Assembly (NCBI RefSeq): GCF_029931775.1 | Contig: NC_079318.1 | Coordinates: 78,713,614 to 78,777,613 of the forward strand | Direction of reading: 5' to 3' | DNA length: 64,000 bases | From: Euleptes europaea | Lineage: Eukaryota > Chordata > Lepidosauria > Squamata > Sphaerodactylidae | Part shown: piece after piece, positions 24,601 to 33,087 of the stretch | Layout: each line of letters opens with the position of its first letter | Numbering within the stretch: the stretch's first letter is position 1 | Made by a program: the position numbers and the translations under genes | The notes under the pieces: model-generated | Databases searched by the model: none | What the model was told of the DNA's origin: nothing | What the model saw: the letters and a program-made list of their open reading frames with translations, nothing else

Positions 24601-27600
24601 TGGAGATGCTGGGGATTGAACCTGGGACCTTCTGCATGCCAAGCAGATCCTCTACCACTGAGCCACGGCCCCTCCCTTCAACATGAAGCTGCCTTATACT
24701 GAATCAGACCCTTGGTCCATCAAAGTCAGTATTGTCTACTCAGACCAGCAGCGGCTCTCTGGGGTCTCAGGCAGAGGTCTTTCACATCACCTACTTGCCT
24801 AGTCCATTTCAATGGAGATGTGGGGATTGAACCTGGGACCTTCTGCATGCCAAGCAGATGCTCTACCACTGAGCCACGGCCCCTCCCTTCAACATGAAGC
24901 TGCCTTATACTGAATCAGACCATTGGTCTATCAAAGTCAGCATTGTCTACTCAGACCGGCAGCGGCTCTCCAGGGTCTCAGGTGGACGTCTTTCACATCA
25001 CCTACTTGCCTAGTCCCTTTAACTGGAGATGCCAGGGATTGAACCTGGGACCTTCTGCATACCAAGCATATGCTCTACCACTGAGCCACAGCCCCTCCCC
25101 TAATGGAGATGCCATTAGATGGAGATGCCAGCAGCAACACAGCACTCCATGATTGTTTGACTGCAGTGGGGTTGCTGTGAATGGCTATGCTATGCTCTCT
25201 GCACTTTGCTGAGGTCTGTTTCCTACCCTTACTTCTCCTCTGCAGAAAAGGCAGAGGAGACCAACTAGCTGTGCTGGATTTCGCAGTGTCAGGATCTTGG
25301 GGTTGTGCTCCCTCCCCCCAATGTCCCCAGGCATTTCACACAATAAAATAAATTCACACAAAACCCCACGTCTCAACACATCTTAAAAGAAAAGTGTGCA
25401 TGCAGGGTGGGGTGAAGGAGGTTATTAGTGGGCATTTTTACTACCAGGTCTGGACTGTGATGTTAAGACAGGTCAACATCAAGATGAGCAGAGGCTCACT
25501 GGGAATTTTCTCAGTGAGCTACAGGAGCAGCCTGAACAGAAAAAAAATAACATCTTCGGGAACTTCCAGAAAGAAAAATAATCTGAGAGAGAGGCCCACT
25601 TTGGCAAGGCTTTCAGGGACAAAATAAAATGAAGGAGGCCAAGGGTCCATCTCGTGGCTGCTGACGCCACTTTAGAAGCATTGTAGTTTTTTAAAAAATT
25701 GTACAAGACCCCAATATGTATTGGGCGCATGGCGCAGTGGCCCCAGGAGCTCTTGTTTTCACCCCCATGCCTTTCCAAGTGTAGAAACAGCCATGCCAAA
25801 CCAGGGACTCACAGCAATTTTTAAAGAACCACAAATGCTTCTAAAATTGCACAGGCAGCCACAGGATGGACCCGTGTCATTTGTAGCTTGGCTCTCAGTG
25901 AAACCTAAACAGAGCTATACTTTTCTAAGCCACTGATTTCAATGGATTAGAAAGGTTTAATTGTTTAGGACTGAACACTCATGAAGTTGTCTTATACTGA
26001 ATCAGACCACTGGCCCACTGAGGGCAGTATTGTCTACTCAGACTGGCAGTGGCTCTCTAGGGTTTCAGAGGTCTTTCGCATCATCTACTGCCTGATCCTT
26101 TTAACTGGAAATTCCAGCAACTGAACCCAAGACCTTCTACAAGCAAAGCAGCATCTCTTTCACTGAGCTACAGCCCTTCCAGGTAACTGTTGAACACATC
26201 AAGTGGATAGATCATGATGGGTAGCCATGTTAGTCTGTCCGTAGCAGTAGAAAAGAGCAAGAGTCTAGCAGCACCTTAAAGACTAACATAATTTCTGGCA
26301 GGGTATGAGCTTTCATGAGAAATAGCTCACTTCTTCAGATACAGGGGATCCACCAAAGAATGGCATCTAAGTGCTGACAGCTTCCGAGGCAAGCAAGTAG
26401 CAGGTTCCCAGTCTCAACAGGGCCTTTATCCAGGCCTAAGCAGGATGGCCAAGGGTGCGTTCTTCACCTTTCCCTCTTCTCCAAGAGCAGTCAGCTTCAG
26501 CTGTTCAGCTCTTGGCACCTCCTTTGAGTCTCACTGTGATGGGAGTCCCTTTTGCAGGTTTGCAAAGCCCCCACACCACCACTCACCTCATTTGCTGTGT
26601 TAGCAACACTTTGCGACTGTACTGGTGCAGATGGGAGAAGAGGCTGACTTTGGCACCATAATCTGGTCTCAAAGGCACCTGGGCAGAAAACGATGATCAG
26701 AGTTGGATGGCATCTGCACTTCCTAGCTACCAGTAAGAGCTTCCTTTCTTATGTTTAACCCTCTCCTAGGGCTCTGTCGCCCTGACTTGGATGGCCCAGG
26801 CTAGTCTGATCTCGTCAGATCTCAGAAGCTAAGCAGGGTCAGCCCTGGTTAGTATTTGGATGGGAGACCACCAAGGAATACCAGGGTTGCTGTGCAGAGG
26901 AAGGCACTGGCAAACCACCTGTTAGTCTCTTGCCATGAAAACCCCCAAAAAGGGGTCGCCATAAGTTGGCTGCGACTTGAAGGCAGTTTACACACACATA
27001 CACAGGGCTCTGTCACTCACCAGATTCCCATCACCCCACAAAATTTCTATGTTTTGATTTGCAATGTTCTTGCATGCCCCCTTATAATTCTGGGGTGGAG
27101 GGCAAAGTGAGTTGCCTAAAGCCTCCAAATCACCTTCCTCCAAGGCCAAAGCTCAACTCCAACCTCAGACCAGGCGGCCACACTGGCCTAGCTCTCACCG
27201 CCACCCCAATTCAAAACTTACGAGTGGCAGAGTACAAGCCTCCCCAGAAACCACACCTTTGGAGTAGAAACCCCTGCCTTAGTCCCTCAAATGTTTTGGG
27301 GTTGGCCGCCGTTGATCCTGGCGAGGGCACCCTACACATGTTGCAGGCATACACCTCAGGGCCAGTGGCGGACTGGGTCTAAAAATACTACATGTAAATA
27401 CAGATTGTAATAACTGAATTTTTAAATTCTTTTTAAAATTTTAAAGAAATAATTTTAAATAAATCTATTATATTCAAGCTACTAAAAAGTCATTTAACAT
27501 TTCAACATATTGTCCAATGTTTAAGGGGGGCCCACAGGGCCCACTCGCCTTCAGGCATGCTGGCACCCTGGCCAATCCGCCACTGCTCAGGGCTACTTCC

Positions 27601-29860
27601 CACAGCTAAACCAAATCCAGATAAGCAAGGTGCAACTCTATTGGAGGTAGCCATCCCCCTCCAATTCCAGCAGGTCCCCCTGTTGGGTCTTAACGTAGTG
27701 AATTTCATTGTATTTCAGACAGTCAAAGGTTAAATTGTTTGTAACCAAGCTGACCAGATCAAAAGGTGATGTGATCTACAGTATGTGTCAACTAGCTATT
27801 GGTTAAACAGGACAGTTGTAAAAGTATTTGCATATTAGGAGCTTCTTCTTTGTTTAGCAAGAAGCAGCCACCGCCATTGTATTTTAGATCTTACTATGTG
27901 AAGATGTGGCCACACATAATACCATATAAGCCACGTGTTTCTTAAGCTGTAGAAACTCCCAGATATGAATCTGGGAAGTGATAGGAAACTTAGAATGTAG
28001 TAAGGAATTTATTATTTTAAAACTCAAGTTACCCTTCCCTGATGTTAGTAAGACAAGTCGATTTTTGCTAAGAGAACAGACTGCGAGCCTTTATTGTGTG
28101 CGCGCAACCTTAATGAGCTTCTAAATATTGTTGAAGGCTTTCACGGTCAGAGTTCATCGGTTCTTGTAAGTTATCCGGGCTGCGTGACCGTGGTCTTGGT
28201 CTTTTCTTCCCTGACGTTCCGCCAGCCGCTGTGGCCGGCATCTTCAGAGGAGTAGCACTGAAGGACAGAGACACTGTCCTTCAGTGCTACTCCTCTGAAG
28301 ATGCCGGCCACAGCGGCTGGCGGAACGTCAGGGAAGAAAAGACCAAGACCACGGTCACGCAGCCCGGATAGCCTACAAGAACCAATTAATTAGCTTCTAC
28401 CGCTCATACCATTAATATCCAACGATCCATTTCCTCTGACAAGGGTATTAATTCCCATCACCATCACCCCCAGCGCCGTCCCTTACCTGCTGGCGCTCCA
28501 GCTTCTTGGCCAGTTTCTTGAGCGCAGCCGGGTCGTCCACTTGCACGTGTTCGGGGAGCCGCTTCACCACTGGGATAGACGGGGGTGTGGGGGGAGAGAA
28601 AACCGGGTCAAGGGCGAGGCTGACCCAGGGAGGGCCGTTTCCACCTGGCGGGGGTGAAAGCAGAGGCCTACCTGGCTGGGCCTCGCTGGGCACGAGGCGA
28701 GGCTTGGCGGGCAAGGCCGCCGCCGGGCTCTGCTCTCCTTTCTTGGCCTTCACGGCCCGGTCGGCCTCCTGCTTGGCCCGCCGCTCCGCCCGCAGCTCGG
28801 CCTTGCTCTTGCCCCCCATGGCCTTGTCGACGGCCATGGCAGGGGTCGGCGGCGTTCCTAGAGAGAGGGTGCGGATCAGGGCCCCGGCGGGGTTGCCAGG
28901 TCCCTCTGCCCCACCGGGAGGTTTTGGGGGTGGGGCCAAAGGAGGGCGGGGTTTGGGGAGGGGCTTCAGTGCCATAGAGTCCAATTGCCAGAGCGGCCAT
29001 TTTTCTCCAGGGGGACGGATCTCTATGGGCTGGAGATCCGTCGTCATAGCCGATCTCCAGCTAGTACCTGGAGGTTGGGAAAACAGTCTAGGAGCGAAAA
29101 GCATTTACACACAAGGTGCAATTTTTATATAAGCTACTGAGATTCCTATAAGCATGCAATGTACAAATACAAGTCACCACAGTATAACCAACGCATGGTA
29201 TGTACAAAATAGACAAACAAAGGAGCAAAAAACCTTTCAAAGGTCTCAGCAGAGTACCAAGTATGCCTAAGTTCAATTTTCACATGAGTGAGAAGCCACC
29301 ATCTTCAATAGGAGTTTGTAAATGTTTTTTCGCACCTTGTTCGCCAATGTTTTTCGCTCCTAGACCGTTTTCCTAACCTTTAGCATTGGTATAGAGGTGC
29401 CTGTTTCTCCCCCAGCACCTGGAGGTTGGCAACCCCAACCCCGGGCGCGGCACCCCCCACCCCAACCCGAGGGGCGAGGGCAGGGGGCGCCTTTTGCCAC
29501 CGCGACGGGGGGGGGGGAGACTTCCAGCTGAAGCAACCCCGAGAGGAGCGGTGGGGCAGGCGTCTGCCCACCTCCCTCCCTCCCTCCCCCCCTCCCCCTT
29601 CCAGGAGGCCGGGCCGGGCCCCATCGGCCACCTGAGGTTGGCTGCAGCGGAGCGGTGCTGGGTGCAGGCGGGACCAGGGGGGCCCTCTCCTCCTGCGGCG
29701 GCGGCGGTGGTTGCGGCGGCTCCTCCTGGCGGCGCTGCTTCTTTTTCTGCTGCTTCTTCTCCTTGCGGAGCTGCAGCTTCTCCTCGCGGGACAGCTCCGC
29801 GCCCGGCGGCGGCGGCGGCTGTACGCGCTCCCCGGCCTCGCGGTTGCTGCGCTCCGCCAT
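18634..29860 (-). CDS. EIF2B4: EIF2B4, translation initiation factor eIF2B subunit delta (complete, 11 exons)
   Basis: Regulatory subunit of eIF2B, the cytosolic guanine-nucleotide exchange factor for eIF2. With alpha and beta it forms the regulatory core that senses phosphorylated eIF2. Minus-strand coding exons: 29632-29860, 28672-28857, 28487-28569, 26587-26678, 24154-24268, 23994-24070, 23786-23888, 22073-22200, 20609-20786, 19757-19937 and 18634-18833. All phases join, giving 523 residues, the same length as human. The N-terminus is basic and proline-rich ([16 protein letters not shown], then [19 protein letters not shown]). Then follow [52 protein letters not shown] and [20 protein letters not shown]. 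The Rossmann-like C-terminal half has [45 protein letters not shown] and [18 protein letters not shown]. The start ATG lies in CpG-rich DNA just below a CT-repeat. Introns are loaded with SINEs and other insertions, but no coding break was found. Confidence 0.96.
18875..19132 (-). repeat. tRNA-derived SINE, family 2
   Basis: Reverse copy in the last EIF2B4 intron, ending ccgctcttaaccactatgcc. The block with catgtggaggagtg is partly duplicated inside it. Confidence 0.75.
19984..20185 (-). repeat. tRNA-derived SINE, family 1
   Basis: Reverse copy in an EIF2B4 intron: acacgaagctgccttatact to gagccacagcccctccc. Confidence 0.85.
20334..20535 (-). repeat. tRNA-derived SINE, family 1
   Basis: Second reverse copy in the same intron, about 150 bases from the first, with independent changes (cagcaacccagggtctcagg). 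Confidence 0.8.
20787..21699. other. EIF2B4 intron, nothing firmly recognised
   Basis: No exon or named repeat is supported here. A short trace of family-1 SINE head (acacctgctctgcatgcgg, about 21048) may be present. Confidence 0.3.
21700..21905 (+). mobile_element. L2-like LINE 3' tail
   Basis: T-rich text followed by agtccgcctcaggcaggttc, ggacaggtggtata and taataaac is the usual 3' end of vertebrate L2/CR1-like LINEs. Confidence 0.5.
22545..23285 (+). mobile_element. L2-like LINE, ORF2 C-terminal part and 3' end
   Basis: Translation pieces fit the [10 protein letters not shown] - LQLVQ - HWLPV - YKAVNGL order of the L2 ORF2 C-terminus. A T-rich 3' end follows with aagccaccttgagcaggtct and ggcggcatatacatt. 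The frame is broken. Confidence 0.7.
23290..23785. other. EIF2B4 intron, nothing recognised
   Basis: No repeat or exon is supported. Confidence 0.3.
24305..24395 (-). mobile_element. LINE 3' tail fragment
   Basis: Tandem tttattta followed by gtgtcccacatttcaattct resembles the reverse of an L2-like tail. Confidence 0.4.
24467..24678 (-). repeat. tRNA-derived SINE, family 1 (array copy 1)
   Basis: First of three reverse copies that follow each other without spacer in EIF2B4 intron 4. Confidence 0.85.
24679..24889 (-). repeat. tRNA-derived SINE, family 1 (array copy 2)
   Basis: Its junctions with copies 1 and 3 carry the same text (cggcccctcccttcaacatg), pointing to unit duplication. Confidence 0.85.
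24890..25099 (-). repeat. tRNA-derived SINE, family 1 (array copy 3)
   Basis: Third unit, period about 211 bp from copy 2. Confidence 0.85.
25100..25973. other. EIF2B4 intron, nothing recognised
   Basis: No exon or known repeat can be supported. Confidence 0.3.
25974..26182 (-). repeat. tRNA-derived SINE, family 1
   Basis: Reverse copy: tcatgaagttgtcttatact to gagctacagcccttcc. Confidence 0.8.
26215..26345 (-). mobile_element. Penelope-type terminal fragment
   Basis: The plus strand has tagccatgttagtctgtccg, agagcaagagtctagcagca, ttaaagactaacataa and ggcagggtatgagctttc. The minus strand reads CTGAAGA, a hairpin, then GAAA. This is the single-copy form of the palindrome at 32767-32980. Confidence 0.55.
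26782..26998 (+). repeat. 5S-rRNA-derived SINE with BovB-like tail
   Basis: The head tctcagaagctaagcagggt ... tggttagtatttggatggga is 5S rRNA text including its internal promoter region. The body has aaggcactggcaaaccacc. The 3' end, gggtcgccataagttggctg with cgacttgaaggcagttta and an aca run, resembles the BovB 3' end at 46880. Confidence 0.85.
27363..27585. mobile_element. hAT MITE with intact ends and 8-bp target duplication
   Basis: Inverted ends cagtggcggactgg and ccaatccgccactg enclose an AT-rich core. The flanks ctcagggc (27355-27362) and ctcagggc (27586-27593) are identical 8-bp duplications, as expected for hAT insertion. Confidence 0.85.
27681..28110. repeat. Possible LTR-like fossil
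   Basis: An AT-rich block starting tgttgggtct with catataagcc near 27925 and ending near gcgcgcaacc. It looks like a short solo LTR by composition only: no genes and no clear duplications. Weak call. Confidence 0.22.
28124..28386. mobile_element. Penelope-type palindromic insertion, 13-bp target duplication
   Basis: Two head-to-head arms (about 28166-28256 and 28270-28375) surround cagagacactg. A one-sided tail (ttgaaggctttcacggtcag) lies on the left. Flanks taatgagcttcta (28111-28123) and taattagcttcta (28387-28399) differ at one base. Both arms share the same private variants against the 33435 copy. It lies in EIF2B4 intron 3. Confidence 0.65.
28888..29436 (-). mobile_element. hAT-type GC-rich MITE, split by a later insertion
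   Basis: Same family as 57235-57427 (tggcactgaagcccctcccc on the minus strand; ends ggttgccagg / ttggcaacccc). It lies in EIF2B4 intron 1 and is interrupted by 29079-29413. Confidence 0.65.
29079..29413 (-). mobile_element. Insertion with inverted ends and 16-bp target duplication, relative of 14448-14983
   Basis: Flanked by agtacctggaggttgg (29063-29078) and agcacctggaggttgg (29414-29429), 15 of 16 identical. Both ends carry gtctaggagcgaaaa in inverted order. The minus-strand 3' part (gtagcttatataaaaattgc, tgcttttcgctcctag) follows the same order as in the 14448 insert. Confidence 0.5.
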
Positions 29861-29861
29861 C

Positions 29862-30055
29862 GCCCCTCTCTCTCTCTCTCTCTCTCTCTGTCGATGCCGG
29901 CTAGAAGCCGACGGCTGGCGACTGGAGCCGCGAGACAGCGACCCCTGCCGGAGGGGCTGCGAAGGCGCCAGGCCAGACGGGGAATGGGGCGCGGCCGCCT
30001 AGAGAGGCTGGACTGCCGCTGCTCTCGGCCAGGGTGCCGGCTTGCCCCATGGCGA
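29862..30055 (-). promoter_or_regulatory. EIF2B4: EIF2B4 promoter region
   Basis: CpG-rich DNA directly upstream of the EIF2B4 ATG, with a CT run at 29866-29889 (GA run on the coding strand). The CpG richness stops at about 30055, where AT-rich repeats begin. The start site is not determined. Confidence 0.5.
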
Positions 30056-30083
30056 ACATTAGACCATATGTTGAAAATGTTTT

Positions 30084-30143
30084 TTTTATATATATACATA
30101 TATACATATACATATATATATATACATATACATATACATATAC

Positions 30144-30188
<45 letters not shown>

Positions 30189-30250
30189 CACACACACACA
30201 TGTGGATAGGTTAAATGAAAAACAAGAAAATATATATATGTGTGTGTGTA

Positions 30251-30349
<99 letters not shown>

Positions 30350-30382
30350 CTTATTGTTTTTCATTTAACCTATCCACATGGA
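30084..30382. repeat. Simple repeats inside a palindrome (TA, GA, CA runs)
   Basis: Runs of ta, ga and ca are followed by a long ta tract (about 30259-30348). The tract is framed by inverted copies of gtggataggttaaatgaaa (from about 30202) and tttcatttaacctatccac (to about 30378). Confidence 0.9.
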
Positions 30383-30384
30383 AA

Positions 30385-31095
30385 CCATATCCAATAGTAA
30401 AAATAACAGCAGTGATAAAAAAAACAACAAGAAGTCATATTACCAATTTAACAAGGAAATGACTTCCCCCTCTCCCTCTTCCTTCTAAAAATAAATTGTA
30501 TAAGCTTTTGCTAACGGAACTGATCCCAGTAATATTTTAATTAGCCTGTTCTTATCCTAGCCAACGTTATTGAATCCCAATGTAAAATTGATACCAAGTA
30601 TAGATATGGGATTAGATCAAAGAATATCCTTTAAATGGTCCCATTGAAAATTGATTTTCGCAGTAAATTCTCCAAGCCTCCCATTCCCCCCAAAAATGTT
30701 GAAAATGTTAATGACCTTTTTTAGTAGCTTGAAAAATACTCTTATTCTGTATGCAACTAAAATTTTAATTGTACCTTTTTTCCACTTATGTATTTTTTGA
30801 AAAAATTGATTATTTCTTATAACAATTAACTGATAGCCTTATAGTTGTGGGTCTCCTGGCAACCAATATTTTTAGACCTGGTCCACCACTGGCTGCTCTC
30901 ACCAGCCCTGGCCATACATATTTACTCCCCGGGGGAAGCTCATCTAAGATTGTGGCAATGCCCATGAGGATGGGGGGTGGGGGTGGGGAGAAGAGGGTTG
31001 TTCCTTTTCCTGGACAGCTGTGCACACAGTTTAATCGTCCCTGCGCTCCCGAGTTGGACAAGCAACCATGGAAAGGGGGCGTTTCTTTTGTTCTC
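30385..31095. other. EIF2B4-SNX17 spacer, nothing recognised
   Basis: AT-rich first half, mixed second half. No named repeat or exon. Confidence 0.3.
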
Positions 31096-31099
31096 ACGT

Positions 31100-31197
31100 C
31101 TGGATCAGGCTAGCCGGATCTTTTCAGATCTGGGAAGCTAAGCAGGGTCAGCCCTAGCTGGGAGGCCACCAAGGAAGTCCAGGATTGCTAGGTGGCA
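31100..31197 (+). repeat. 5S-rRNA-derived SINE, head only
   Basis: It contains cagatctgggaagctaagca and gggtcagccctagctgggag, a shortened and diverged 5S-like head. A ta-rich stretch follows. Confidence 0.7.
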
Positions 31198-31674
31198 CAT
31201 TATATATAGGGTTGCTGTATATATATTATATACAGGGTTGCTATGTGGAGCATGTATATATGGTATAGCCCCCAAGAGGGGCTATACTATATATATATAA
31301 TAATTAGTATGTTAGTGCAGTACCCACTGACTGGCATGCTTGCAACATACTAGTAGCTTCGTTTGCAGTTTAAAGGAGACGTATGAGTTAGAAAGGAGCA
31401 TGGGTGAGTTGTTTTTGTCTTGCCAGTGTCCTGTTCAAATCGGGCCTGAGATTATGCAGATTTAGGCCAGTCTAAGACCATTGATTTCCAATGTTTTAGA
31501 CTGGAGTAGCTCTGGACATTGTTGCACTGTGAGAAAAATTCATAGAGATATGCTTACAGTCTAATCACAACATTCATTGTATTTATTACCTTGTTTTTTA
31601 CTGCATGGTCTTTGCAATCTGTAGTATGGGATGCCATGCCTTAAGACAGTTTTCATTGTTTTCTAATTCTGTAA

Positions 31675-31995
31675 TCCTAGTGGGTTCTAGATCAAGTCAA
31701 GGCTGAACTGTCCTTAGAAGCTAAAATGATTAAACTGAGACTGTTGTACTTTGGTCACATTATGAGAAGACAAGAGTCACTGAAAAAGACAACAATGCTA
31801 GGAAAAGTGGAAAGCAGCAGGGAAAGGGGAAGACTCAACATTAGATGGATTGACTTTATAAAGGAACCCACGGCCCTCATTTTGCAAGACCTGAGCAAGG
31901 CTGTTAACAAAAGGACATTTTGGAAGACATTAATTGATAGGGTTGCCATAGATTGGAAGTGACTTGATGGCACTTAACACATACACGCAGTCCTA
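31675..31995 (+). mobile_element. BovB/RTE LINE 3' end
   Basis: Encodes the BovB ORF C-terminus (LRLLYFGHIMRRQESL, GRLNIRWIDFIKE, DRVAIDWK) and ends ggaagtgacttgatggcact then an aca run. Confidence 0.8.
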
Positions 31996-32019
31996 GCCCT
32001 ATTGCATTGCTTATTGGGT

Positions 32020-32165
32020 GTCTTATTTTATTTTATTTTGTGATTTATAACCCGCCCTCCCCAGCCGAAGCTGGCTCAGAGCGGGTAACATCATATAAAA
32101 AACATCACTACACCAACAATAAGAATCTAAATTTAAAACATTAAAATCCCAATTAAAACACAACA
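32020..32165 (-). mobile_element. L2-like LINE 3' tail
   Basis: The plus strand reads tataacccgccctccccagc, ctggctcagagcgggtaaca, then an A-rich run with aaaacattaaaatccc, the reverse of an L2-like tail. Confidence 0.5.
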
Positions 32166-32766
32166 TTACAAAGTTTCAAATGGCACCTAGCCATACTCGC
32201 ATTTCTGGGTGTTTGCAGCAGGTTACCCCTCCGTTGACATCAACAATATAACAGGAAGGAGGGGCAATAGGGAGGCCAGCAGATGATATTTGCGGCTATA
32301 ATGCTGTCTCGCTGAATTTTTGTATGGTTTGTAATCCTCCTTGAGTCTCAAAGAGAAAGGTGGAAGGAAATAAATAAAATCTATGGCTATTAACCATAAC
32401 GGCTAAATGAAAACCTCCAGCGTCAAAGATCCAGCAACTCTGAATACTGGATGGAGAGATTAACAGCTGGGAAGGGCATAGCCACGAAAAAAACACAAAA
32501 CAGGATCCACTTAGTGACTTTTATTTGCATCGGCCAGAATGACACCAAACAGTGTGTGCATCCTGTTTCCCTCAGCGGCTTGTTGGCCTCTGTGGGAAAC
32601 AGGAAGGCTGGTGGATTTTTCATCTCTTGATTCCTTCTTGTGTTTGTCTCTGTGTCCAGTTGCTACTAGTCATGCCTGGTGAACAGCAGGAGGGAGCAGA
32701 GGCTTCAAAAAGTGCGACTCTCACGAAAGACCACCCCACCCAACCCAGGCGAAAGAGCCCAAACAT

Positions 32767-32980
32767 CTGTCCGATAGTAGAAAAGAGCAAGAGTCCGGTA
32801 GCAGCTTAAAGACTAACAAAAATATTTTCTGGCAGGGTATGAGCTTTCGTGAGCCACAGCTCACTTCTTCAGGTGAAGAAGTGAGCTGTGGCTCACGAAA
32901 GCTCATACCCTGCCAGAAAATATTTTTGTTAGCCTTTAAGCTGCTACTGGACTCTTGCTCTTTTCTACTACTGCGGACAG
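32767..32980. mobile_element. Penelope-type palindromic insertion (second family)
   Basis: Two arms mirror each other about 32875. Each has agtagaaaagagcaagagtc, actaacaaaaatattttctg and ggcagggtatgagctttcg. Each arm carries CTGAAGA, a GTGAGC/GCTCAC hairpin and GAAA. No clear target duplication was found. Confidence 0.6.
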
Positions 32981-33087
32981 GGGCGGTGTGTGGTGTAAAA
33001 GGGAGAAAAAGGCCTCTCTCTGCTATCTCCCGCTGTTGAGTTGTTTCTGAGAGGTTGGAGCCCAGAGGGACGATCTCCAGCCCTCGC

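Noticed and set aside
24467-25099. CRISPR-like or satellite array
   Set aside because: The units are whole SINEs of about 211 bases without spacers, and this is a vertebrate genome.
26782-26880. 5S ribosomal RNA gene
   Set aside because: Only the middle of 5S is present, it is diverged, and it runs into a SINE body and tail. The same structure recurs at 31100 and 58770.
28506-29132. Plus-strand 208-residue frame opposite EIF2B4 exons 2-3
   Set aside because: It is the shadow of real minus-strand exons and of the GC-rich MITE.
30034-30462. Long open frames across the TA/CA/GA tracts
   Set aside because: They are translations of simple repeats on both strands and have no protein character.
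32801-32980. Peptide MSFREPQLTSS... appearing on both strands
   Set aside because: An artefact of the palindrome: both strands carry the same sequence.
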